DNA from: Actinomycetota bacterium
Lineage (GTDB): Bacteria > Actinomycetota > Acidimicrobiia > Spongiisociales > UBA5794
Direction: 5' to 3'
Length of the DNA: 5,570 nucleotides
NCBI GenBank assembly: GCA_003648875.1
Contig: QMQC01000143.1
Location: 1-5,570 of the forward strand
The notes under the pieces were generated by a model. The model saw only the letters and a program-made list of their open reading frames with translations, had not been told where the DNA came from and searched no databases. Position 1 is the first letter of the stretch. Every line of letters begins with the position of its first letter. Positions 1 through 5,502 of the stretch are shown here, piece by piece. The translations under genes and the position numbers were made by a program.

Positions 1-2
1 CC

Positions 3-419
3 CATGTCTCGTTCGATCTGGAAGCGTGGAGCGTCGAAGAACGCCTCGACTGGTTTCGGTCAAGCGTTGCCGATGGATATCCGGTACTCGTTGCGTGCGA
101 CGGCGACGGCGTCATCGGTGCGTCATGGGCAGGCCCGTGGCAACCGAAGAAGTCCTATCGGCCATCAGTTGAGACCACTGTTGTCCTTGCTCCGGGATCG
201 GTTGGCCGGGGAGTGGGCACGCTGCTGTACTCAGCGCTGCTCGATGCACTGCGGATCGCAGGCTTTCACAGGGCATACGCGATCATCGCGCTGCCAAACG
301 AAGCGTCGATCGTGCTGCATCGAAACCTCGGATACCGGGAGATCGGTGTTCTCGATGAGGCAGGCTTCAAAGATGGCAGATACCGCTCGACAATGCTGAT
401 GGAACTGGCGCTCGACTGA
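3..419 (+). CDS. GNAT N-acetyltransferase, phosphinothricin acetyltransferase-like (5' partial)
   Basis: The open frame enters from the left edge (first full codon at base 3) and ends at TGA 417-419, giving 138 visible residues. Family members are usually about 165-185 residues, so roughly 30 N-terminal residues are missing; no start codon can be assigned. The fold is GNAT, using acetyl-CoA to acetylate a primary amine. Visible features are VETTVVLAP (residues 56-64, the beta-4 strand), the acetyl-CoA pyrophosphate loop VGRGVG (67-72), and the C-terminal block NEASIVLHRNLGY (99-111) followed by GFKDGRY (121-127). This last block is typical of phosphinothricin/methionine-sulfoximine acetyltransferases. 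The first loop residue, usually Arg or Gln, is Val67 here. Family membership is clear. The substrate is not: many relatives act on methionine sulfone, methionine sulfoximine or unknown amines. The gene converges on the ABC permease with a 3-base gap. Confidence 0.85.
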   Translation, partial: HVSFDLEAWSVEERLDWFRSSVADGYPVLVACDGDGVIGASWAGPWQPKKSYRPSVETTVVLAPGSVGRGVGTLLYSALLDALRIAGFHRAYAIIALPNEASIVLHRNLGYREIGVLDEAGFKDGRYRSTMLMELALD

Positions 420-422
420 AGC

Positions 423-1247
423 CTACGCCTCGGCCGAAACCCCGAGCAGCCGCTCACGTTTGATCGACTTGGAACCGGTGACAAGGAGAATGGCGGCGAT
501 GATCCAAGCGACCAGGCCCGAAACCGCAGCCGAGATGACAGGGGAGTAGAGCAACCCGGATGCAACGCCGTAGCTCATGAGGATCACGGGCAGCGTCACC
601 AGGCTCGACGCCTGGTGGGCGGACGCTGCGGAGCGAACCCTTGCGGAGAGTCTCAGGATGAGTGACAACGCGATTGCGATGAACGGCGGGATGACCCACA
701 AGACAAGCAGTATCCATCCAGCCGTCGGGAAGAACCACCCACCGACTTGACTGCCAACAATGATGTTGACGACCAGTGAGTACATGGCGAATCCAACGAT
801 GCCGGCGAGATACCCAGGGATGAGGCTTGCGAGGAGTTTCGCAACGTAGATCTCACGCACCGTCAACGGGCTGTGAGCCAAATACTCCCCGGTGCCTTGT
901 TCGCGCTCTCCTACGATCGAGTTCGCTCCCACGGCGGAAGAGATCGTGAGGGGGACCACGATCGCGATCGGCGCAAGCAGATAGACCGCGAAGGCGTACG
1001 ACGCGCGGGTTGCTGGGTTGTCTCCCTTGATGTTCTGTTGCACGGCGTCGGGCAACGTCCCGATGATGTCACCGATCTGGCCGATCATCGGCGATGCCTG
1101 GATGAGGCTGAGCGATCCAAGCAGTATCACGGGGAGGATCACGAAGAACAGACCACCGAGGATGATTAGCGGAATCCAATAGTCCTTCGTCTTGAACAAG
1201 CGAAACAGGTCGATTCGGATAACCGCCTTGATCATTGGCCACCTCAT
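423..1247 (-). CDS. ABC-2 type transporter permease subunit
   Basis: This 274-residue membrane protein is the transmembrane half of an ABC exporter. About six hydrophobic segments are visible, near residues 24-46, 86-108, 137-165, 172-199, 213-234 and 236-257. Between segments 2 and 3 lies a cytoplasmic coupling stretch, EREQGTGEYL (114-123), then SPLTVREIYVAK (126-137). This matches the usual ABC-2 pattern of an acidic/Gly-rich turn, then Pro-Leu, then a Lys before the next helix. The N-terminus starts in the cytoplasm with a basic amphipathic stretch (IRIDLFRLFKTKDYW). The ATG at 1247 overlaps the ATPase stop as ATGA, implying coupled translation. A second in-frame ATG at 1235 has a better ribosome site (GAGGTGG, 4 bases upstream) and would give 270 residues, so the true start may be there. 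The gene ends with TAG at 423-425. The transported substrate cannot be read from the sequence. Confidence 0.9.
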   Translation of the reverse strand: MRWPMIKAVIRIDLFRLFKTKDYWIPLIILGGLFFVILPVILLGSLSLIQASPMIGQIGDIIGTLPDAVQQNIKGDNPATRASYAFAVYLLAPIAIVVPLTISSAVGANSIVGEREQGTGEYLAHSPLTVREIYVAKLLASLIPGYLAGIVGFAMYSLVVNIIVGSQVGGWFFPTAGWILLVLWVIPPFIAIALSLILRLSARVRSAASAHQASSLVTLPVILMSYGVASGLLYSPVISAAVSGLVAWIIAAILLVTGSKSIKRERLLGVSAEA

Positions 1248-2173
1248 CCCGTCTCCCTATGTGCTCTCTGCATCTCGAAGTAGAGATCCTCGAGGGTGGG
1301 TTCGAGGGGTTCGACCCTTGTCGGTCGGACTCCGCGTTTGACGAGCTCGATCACGAGGTCAGGGATGCGGTCGGCCGAGTCGAGCGTGATGTGATATGCG
1401 CCTTCTTCTCGGATCGCAAGCACGCCGTCGAGTTCCGAGATCAATCGGAGCATGGACCGATCCTCGGCGTCGATGATCACGATGGGATCGGGCATATACC
1501 GCCTGGCAAGGGCTCTTGGTGGCCCAGAAGCCCGAACCTCTCCGGCCTCCAAGAGGACAACCTGGTCAGCAATGCCTTCGGCCTCGTGCAACAGATGGGT
1601 GCACATCACGATCGTTCGGCCTCTTCCTGCCATGTCGGTGATCAGGTCAAGGACCGCTCGTGCAGACTCAGGGTCGAGGCCTGCAGTCGGTTCGTCGAGC
1701 ATGAGTACTTCTGGGTCGTGGAGGACAGCTCTTGCGAGAGCGAGTCTCGTTCGCATACCTGTCGAGTATCCCCCCACGTCCTGGCTGAGAGCGTGGGCGA
1801 TTCCAAACTGCTCCGCGGCCCGGCGTGCCTCAGACTCGTCCGCCCCGAAAATGGTGGCTGCAAACTGCAGGTTGTCCCAGCCAGAGATCTGGTCGTAGAA
1901 CGCCGGTTTTGGCGGGACAACTCCGACCCGGGCCCTGACTTGGTCGCCGTCTGTGAGCGGGTCGAGTCCGAGGACTCTGATCGCACCGAAGTCGGGGATC
2001 ATCGCACCCGTCGTCAGCCGGACGGTCGTGGTCTTTCCTGCACCGTTCGGGCCGAGGAGGACGGTTACGGAGCCAGCTGGGGCGGTGAAGTCGACACCAT
2101 TGAGGGCGGTGATTTCACCAAAGGTCTTTCGCACCGAAGAGAACGAGATAGCTGGGGTCATTCTGCTTTCCAT
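1244..2173 (-). CDS. ABC-2 type transporter ATP-binding protein
   Basis: This is the ATPase that powers the permease encoded directly downstream. Counting from the ATG at 2173 it is 309 residues. Motifs in order are Walker A GPNGAGKTT (41-49), signature YSTGM (136-140) in place of LSGGQ, Walker B VLMLDEP (156-162) with catalytic Glu161, D-loop AGLDP (164-168) and switch His193 in THLLHEAE. A C-terminal extension (about 228-309) ends in EPTLEDLYFEM, a common ending in NatA/CcmA-type exporter ATPases. The Q-loop position reads VVPPKP (85-90), so the usual Gln appears to be Pro88. Start choice: the open frame runs to an ATG at 2224, but residues before 2173 look like translated promoter DNA. The ATG at 2173 lies 8 bases after a TACGGT box and may be leaderless. 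A third ATG at 2161, behind GGAAAG, gives 305 residues starting MTPAISF. The stop TGA (1244-1246) overlaps the permease ATG. Confidence 0.93.
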   Translation of the reverse strand: MESRMTPAISFSSVRKTFGEITALNGVDFTAPAGSVTVLLGPNGAGKTTTVRLTTGAMIPDFGAIRVLGLDPLTDGDQVRARVGVVPPKPAFYDQISGWDNLQFAATIFGADESEARRAAEQFGIAHALSQDVGGYSTGMRTRLALARAVLHDPEVLMLDEPTAGLDPESARAVLDLITDMAGRGRTIVMCTHLLHEAEGIADQVVLLEAGEVRASGPPRALARRYMPDPIVIIDAEDRSMLRLISELDGVLAIREEGAYHITLDSADRIPDLVIELVKRGVRPTRVEPLEPTLEDLYFEMQRAHRETG

Positions 2174-2181
2174 CGGCAGTA

Positions 2182-2187
2182 ACCGTA
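2182..2187 (-). promoter_or_regulatory. Candidate -10 box of the ABC operon (leaderless)
   Basis: On the minus strand TACGGT (2187 to 2182) fits the actinobacterial TAnnnT -10 pattern. It is followed by 8 bases and then ATG at 2173, so transcription would begin at or next to the start codon. There is no ribosome-binding sequence before that ATG. No convincing -35 lies at 16-18 bases; a TTGACG at 2224-2219 is 31 bases away, too far for this -10. Confidence 0.4.
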
Positions 2188-2240
2188 CCGCCCTTGAAGG
2201 ACTCCGAGAGCGAGCCGTCGTCAACCGCCCGTCGTTCGTC

Positions 2241-2246
2241 TACTGT
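2241..2246 (+). promoter_or_regulatory. Candidate -10 box of the SRAP-monooxygenase operon (leaderless)
   Basis: TACTGT at 2241-2246 matches TAnnnT, and the ATG at 2255 follows after 8 bases with no ribosome-binding sequence between them. That geometry predicts a leaderless mRNA. The start codon itself is secure because SRAP proteins require Cys at position 2. The -35 region (around 2217-2223, GTCGTCA) is weak. Confidence 0.45.
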
Positions 2247-2254
2247 CGTTACCC

Positions 2255-2947
2255 ATGTGCGGCCGCTTTGTACAAGTCGAGAAACCCGAGTTCTACGCAG
2301 AGCACTTCGGTGCTGAATTCATACGTACCGAGACGTTGCGCGAGAGTTACAACGTTGCGCCGACCTCCCTCGTGTATGCGGTTGCTGATCACGAAGGTGA
2401 GCGGACGCTCACGTCGCTTCGGTGGGGGCTCATACCTTCATGGGCGAAGGAGAAGAAGATCGGGGCGCGTACCTTCAACGCTCGCTCGGAGACCGCTGCA
2501 GACAAGCCCATGTTCCGCAGTTCGTTTGCGAAGCGTCGCTGCATCATCCCTCTCGATGGATTCTTCGAGTGGGAACGCAGGGAGAAAGGAAAGCTCCCGC
2601 ACTACATCTTCGGTGCGGACAAGAGGCCGCTTCCGGCCGCGGGGCTGTGGTCGATATGGAACGATCCAGATACCGACGAGCGGATTCTGAGCTGCACGAT
2701 CCTCACAGGCACACCGAACCGTCTGCTCGAGAAGATCCATGACCGGATGCCCGTGATCATGCCGCGTGACCGGTGGGATGCGTGGCTCGACCCCTCCCTC
2801 GACGACAGGGAGGCGATCAAGGCGCTCATGGGCGTCTATCCGGCCGAACTCATGGCCGAGTACCCGATTTCGACCCTGGTAAACAAGGTACAGAACAACA
2901 CGGTCGACCTCCTGAGGCCACTCGAAATGCCATCATCGGGTTCGTGA
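2255..2947 (+). CDS. SRAP domain protein (YedK/HMCES family), abasic-site DNA-protein crosslinker
   Basis: This 230-residue protein is close to E. coli YedK (222 residues). In this family Cys2, exposed after removal of Met1, forms a thiazolidine link with abasic sites in single-stranded DNA, shielding them from cleavage and error-prone processing at stalled forks. All expected active-site elements are present: MCGRF at the start (Cys2), YNVAPT (32-37), the RWGLIPSWA block (56-64), NARSE (75-79, Asn75), GFFEW (102-106, Glu105), and HDRMPVI (162-168, His162). YedK uses Cys2, Asn75, Glu105 and His160, so the catalytic set looks intact. The protein is soluble, with no signal peptide or membrane segment. 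It is the first gene of a pair: its TGA (2945-2947) overlaps the GTG of the monooxygenase. The family was originally noted through its association with SOS genes, but I see no clear LexA box upstream here. Confidence 0.95.
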   Translation: MCGRFVQVEKPEFYAEHFGAEFIRTETLRESYNVAPTSLVYAVADHEGERTLTSLRWGLIPSWAKEKKIGARTFNARSETAADKPMFRSSFAKRRCIIPLDGFFEWERREKGKLPHYIFGADKRPLPAAGLWSIWNDPDTDERILSCTILTGTPNRLLEKIHDRMPVIMPRDRWDAWLDPSLDDREAIKALMGVYPAELMAEYPISTLVNKVQNNTVDLLRPLEMPSSGS

Positions 2948-4263
2948 ACGAGCAACTCCCCGTATGTGTGATCGGTGCAGGCGTCAGCGGGCTGACGACC
3001 GTGAAGCAGTTTCTGGATCGAGATGTCGAGTTCGACGCCTTCGAGATGGGAAGCGACATCGGGGGTAATTGGCGCTACGACAACGACAGCGGCAGATCTC
3101 CGGCGTATGCATCGCTGCACATCGACACGTCCAAGGGACGATTCGCATACGGGGACCTGGACATGCCGAGAGAGTGGCCGGTCTATCTGCACCACACCCA
3201 AGTGATCGAGTATCTGGACAACTACGCCGAGACGTTCGGGCTGAAGGACCACATCGAGTTCAGAATCAGGGTCGTGTCGGTCCGCCCTCAAGACAATGGC
3301 TGGGAGGTCACGACGCGGGGCCTCGCGACGGGGAAGGAGTCGACGAAGCTCTACCGAGCGGTCATTGTGGCGTCCGGCCATCACTGGGATCCGATCATCC
3401 CAGCGAGTGATGGCCTGTTCGAGGGTGAGACGATGCACGCCCATACGTACCGGACGCCGTACCGGTTCATCGGCAAGGATGTCGTTGTTGTGGGCATCGG
3501 AAATACGGGTGCGGACATCGCAAGCGAACTCTCCTGGCATGCAAAGTCGGTGACCATCTCCACCCGATCGGGAGCCCACATCCTTCCGAGATACCTATTC
3601 GGGAGACCACTCGACAGCTTCTCCACGCGCCTTACCTCGCGGCTCCCGCTCAATGTGCAGCGCACCGTGTACAGGATGCTGCTGTACATGGCCAGAGGAA
3701 GCCAGGAGTCGTACGGATTCCCAATTCCCGACGCGCCGATCCTGAGCCAGCATCCGACCGTGTCGGCTGATGTGCTTGCACTTGTCAAGGACGGCCAGGT
3801 GCACGTGCGAGGTGGCATCTCACGTTTCACCAGCGATGAGGTCATCTTCGTTGACGGGAAACGTACAAGGGCTGATGTCGTCATCTATGCAACGGGATAT
3901 CGGATCTCGTTCCCGTTCCTCGATGGCGATGTCTTCGCTTCAGACGACAACAAGGTCAAGCTGTACAAGCAAGTCGTCCCTGTCGACATGCCGGGGCTGT
4001 TCTTCATCGGCCTGATCCAGCCCGTAGGTGCGCTTCCGCCCCTGGCTGAGCAGCAGGCGCGATGGGTGTGCCAGCTGCTTGGAGGCGCGTCGCTGCCGAG
4101 TTCGGGCGAAATGCGTGCTGAGGTCATAACGGACGCATTCGAGTGTGCTGAGCGGTATCAGGACCGACCTCGGCACACGATCCAGGTCGACTACTGGCCC
4201 TATCTCGATTCCATGCGTGACCTGTGCGACACCTACGATGAGGCACAGTCGAACATCGAGTAG
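2944..4263 (+). CDS. Flavin-containing monooxygenase (FMO family), NAD(P)H-dependent
   Basis: This 439-residue soluble enzyme probably uses FAD and NAD(P)H to oxygenate a nitrogen, sulfur or carbonyl substrate. Motifs in order are the FAD Rossmann loop GAGVSG (11-16), GGNW (40-43), the active-site segment SLHIDTSKGRF (57-67), and the FMO signature F-x-G-x-x-x-H-x-x-x-Y (Phe159 to Tyr169). They continue with the NADPH Rossmann loop GIGNTG-A-D (184-191) and ATGY (316-319), and end with RHTIQVDYWPY (410-420). The active-site position, usually Asn in FMOs (TNTSK or INTSK), is Asp61. Length fits bacterial FMOs; the hydrophobic C-terminal anchor of mammalian microsomal FMOs is absent. Start: the open frame reaches back to 2773 inside the SRAP gene, but sequence before the GTG at 2944 does not look like FMO. 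That GTG overlaps the SRAP stop as GTGA and lies 10 residues before the first glycine. The substrate is unknown; a Baeyer-Villiger activity cannot be excluded. Confidence 0.93.
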   Translation: MNEQLPVCVIGAGVSGLTTVKQFLDRDVEFDAFEMGSDIGGNWRYDNDSGRSPAYASLHIDTSKGRFAYGDLDMPREWPVYLHHTQVIEYLDNYAETFGLKDHIEFRIRVVSVRPQDNGWEVTTRGLATGKESTKLYRAVIVASGHHWDPIIPASDGLFEGETMHAHTYRTPYRFIGKDVVVVGIGNTGADIASELSWHAKSVTISTRSGAHILPRYLFGRPLDSFSTRLTSRLPLNVQRTVYRMLLYMARGSQESYGFPIPDAPILSQHPTVSADVLALVKDGQVHVRGGISRFTSDEVIFVDGKRTRADVVIYATGYRISFPFLDGDVFASDDNKVKLYKQVVPVDMPGLFFIGLIQPVGALPPLAEQQARWVCQLLGGASLPSSGEMRAEVITDAFECAERYQDRPRHTIQVDYWPYLDSMRDLCDTYDEAQSNIE

Positions 4264-4283
4264 GACGGATGCCGAAGAAACCG

Positions 4284-4313
4284 TTGGGTTGGTCCAGTCG
4301 GTATCGCTACATT
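4284..4313 (+). promoter_or_regulatory. Candidate promoter for the membrane protein gene
   Basis: In the 80-base gap after the monooxygenase, TTGGGT (4284-4289) and TACATT (4308-4313) are 18 bases apart, a reasonable -35/-10 pair. Transcription would begin near 4320. The only purine-rich ribosome site, GGGGAA (4327-4332), is 11 bases from the ATG at 4344, longer than usual, so translation may be weak or read from a longer transcript. No clear terminator separates this gene from the monooxygenase gene. Confidence 0.35.
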
Positions 4314-4343
4314 TGTGTCTGATCCCGGGGAACACTTCTCAGA

Positions 4344-5390
4344 ATGACCGAAAGAGCCAGATCACAGACTGATCGCAGAGACAGGTGGAAGACGATCGCT
4401 ATTCGATCGGCTTTTCTCTTCGCCGCGGGGTTGGTGCTCTACGTCCTGTGGCCGAACCTCGTCGACTTCTTCTCCGCTACTCAGGATCTCTCAGGGATCG
4501 ATTGGTACTGGTTCCTGTTGATGGGTGTTCTCATGACCGGCGCATTCACGGCGGCATGGGAGCTCACGCACATCGCTGTGCCCGGTATCTCTCGATTTGT
4601 TGCGGCAACGTCCCAGCTTGTCTCCAACGCAATGGCGAAAGTCGTTCCGGGCGGGCCGGTCGCAGCAGGCGCCTCCTACTTCCAGATGCTCTCCGTGTCC
4701 GGAGTGCCGACAGGTCGGGCCGCGGCAGCGTTGGCGGCCGTGTCTTTCATCTCGAACCTCGTGCTGTTCTCCCTGCCTGCGATCGCTCTTCTGCTTGCTG
4801 CACTGTCTGCTCCCATACCAAGTGGGCTTCTGCCCGTCGGAATCGTCGGGACCATTCTGTTCGTCCTGATGTTCAGCGCGGTGTTCGCAGTTGTGAAGTA
4901 CGACAGACCGCTGCTGTTTGTCGGCGGTGTCGTCGAACGCGTCGTGTGCTGGTTGGCCGAGCGGCTCAGCAAGGACTGGCATCCAACGGCTCAAGAGGTC
5001 CTTGATCGACGAAACGAGGTCGTCGAGGCACTCGGTGCCAGGTGGTTCAAGGCGTTGATTGCCGCTGTGCTCAACTGGACACTCGACTACATGGTGTTGA
5101 TGGTTGCCCTGAACGCTGTCGGTGCCCATCCCCGTCCGAGTCTTGTGCTTGTGGCGTTTGCCGGTTCAGCCGTGCTCGGGATGATCCCCCTCACTCCCGG
5201 TGGTCTTGGTTTCGTAGAGGTCGGTCTCACCGCAATGCTCGTGGCCTCGGGAATCCCTGGACCAGACGCGACCCTCGCAACCCTTGCGTACAGGCTCTTC
5301 CAGTTCTGGCTTCCGATTCCTGCCGGTGCTATCGCCTACATCCTGTTCAGACGGAAATTTGGGAGGCCGGCAGAGCTGGAAGTGGCGTAG
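4344..5390 (+). CDS. Lysylphosphatidylglycerol synthase TM-region family protein (flippase-like, UPF0104 type)
   Basis: This 348-residue integral membrane protein has a basic cytoplasmic N-terminus (residues 1-16) and about seven or eight hydrophobic segments, near 17-36, 53-78, 130-153, 160-184, 234-258, 264-284, 286-304 and 312-335. The family hallmarks are VPGGPVAAGASY (101-112) and, late in the protein, PLTPGGLGFVEVG (282-294) followed by YRLFQFWLP (316-324). This is the domain that forms the flippase half of MprF. In MprF it is fused to a cytosolic aminoacyl-transferase; here that domain is absent, as in most stand-alone members. Such proteins are presumed to move lipids or lipid-linked molecules across the membrane, but the actual cargo is unknown. 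The ATG at 4344 is the only start before the first membrane segment. The gene may have its own promoter and is followed by a strong hairpin, so it is probably monocistronic or the last gene of its transcript. Confidence 0.88.
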   Translation: MTERARSQTDRRDRWKTIAIRSAFLFAAGLVLYVLWPNLVDFFSATQDLSGIDWYWFLLMGVLMTGAFTAAWELTHIAVPGISRFVAATSQLVSNAMAKVVPGGPVAAGASYFQMLSVSGVPTGRAAAALAAVSFISNLVLFSLPAIALLLAALSAPIPSGLLPVGIVGTILFVLMFSAVFAVVKYDRPLLFVGGVVERVVCWLAERLSKDWHPTAQEVLDRRNEVVEALGARWFKALIAAVLNWTLDYMVLMVALNAVGAHPRPSLVLVAFAGSAVLGMIPLTPGGLGFVEVGLTAMLVASGIPGPDATLATLAYRLFQFWLPIPAGAIAYILFRRKFGRPAELEVA

Positions 5391-5410
5391 CGGTCAACAC
5401 GACTCATGTG

Positions 5411-5454
5411 TCTGGCGTCCATACGGGCCGGATACGGCGCGTATGGACGCCAGA
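5411..5454 (+). terminator. Long hairpin after the membrane protein gene, probable terminator
   Basis: The arms 5411-5425 and 5440-5454 are perfect 15-base inverted repeats (left arm TCTGGCGTCCATACG). After one G-G mismatch the stem continues with GCCG/CGGC (5427-5430 with 5435-5438), closed by a GATA tetraloop. It begins 20 bases after the stop codon of the membrane protein gene and precedes the next transcription unit, which fits termination. There is no T tract after it (GGCCAAGTAG), so it is not a classical intrinsic terminator. A U-less terminator, an mRNA 3'-end stabiliser or a protein-binding palindrome are alternatives. Confidence 0.55.
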
Positions 5455-5473
5455 GGCCAAGTAGTGGCGTGGC

Positions 5474-5482
5474 TGGTATCCT
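5474..5482 (+). promoter_or_regulatory. Candidate extended -10 promoter for the riboswitch transcript
   Basis: TGGTATCCT (5474-5482) combines a TGn extension with a TATCCT -10. Transcription would start near 5489, about 14 bases before the riboswitch P1 stem, a sensible spacing. No good -35 is visible at the expected distance, which an extended -10 can tolerate. Confidence 0.35.
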
Positions 5483-5502
5483 TGAAGGGCCATTGACGCC
5501 TT

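Noticed and set aside
357..431. Imperfect inverted repeat GAGGC-A-GGCTTC (357-368) and GAAGCC-TAC-GCCTC (418-431), considered as a bidirectional terminator
   Set aside because: The loop would be 49 bases long, the left arm lies within conserved acetyltransferase coding sequence, and there is no T tract. It is probably chance.
1235..2182. Long plus-strand open frame (315 codons) opposite the ABC ATPase
   Set aside because: It lies antisense to a gene with complete Walker A, Walker B and H-loop motifs, and its translation has no recognisable domain. It is a by-product of GC-rich codon use.
2219..2224. TTGACG on the minus strand, considered as the -35 of the ABC operon
   Set aside because: It is 31 bases from the best -10 (2187-2182), and the sequence at the correct distance (TCCTTC) is a poor -10.
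1953..2690. Plus-strand open frame (245 codons) spanning the divergent promoter region and the SRAP gene in another frame
   Set aside because: It crosses the start of two well-supported genes and shows low-complexity Arg/Ser-rich translation with no domain.
2773..2943. N-terminal extension of the monooxygenase frame back to the ATG at 2773
   Set aside because: It overlaps conserved SRAP sequence, and its translation does not resemble FMO. The GTG at 2944 gives a normal FMO N-terminus and a 4-base overlap.
2836..3579. Minus-strand open frame (247 codons) opposite the SRAP and monooxygenase genes
   Set aside because: It is antisense to intact FAD-binding and FMO motifs; the Arg/Asp/Val-rich translation looks like a shadow of the coding strand.
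4491..5129. Minus-strand open frame (212 codons) opposite the membrane protein gene
   Set aside because: Its translation is polar and featureless (His/Arg/Gln/Asp-rich), as expected opposite a hydrophobic protein.
5493..5498. TTGACG just before the riboswitch, considered as a -35
   Set aside because: Its promoter would start transcription inside the aptamer, removing P1, and no -10 is found at the right distance.
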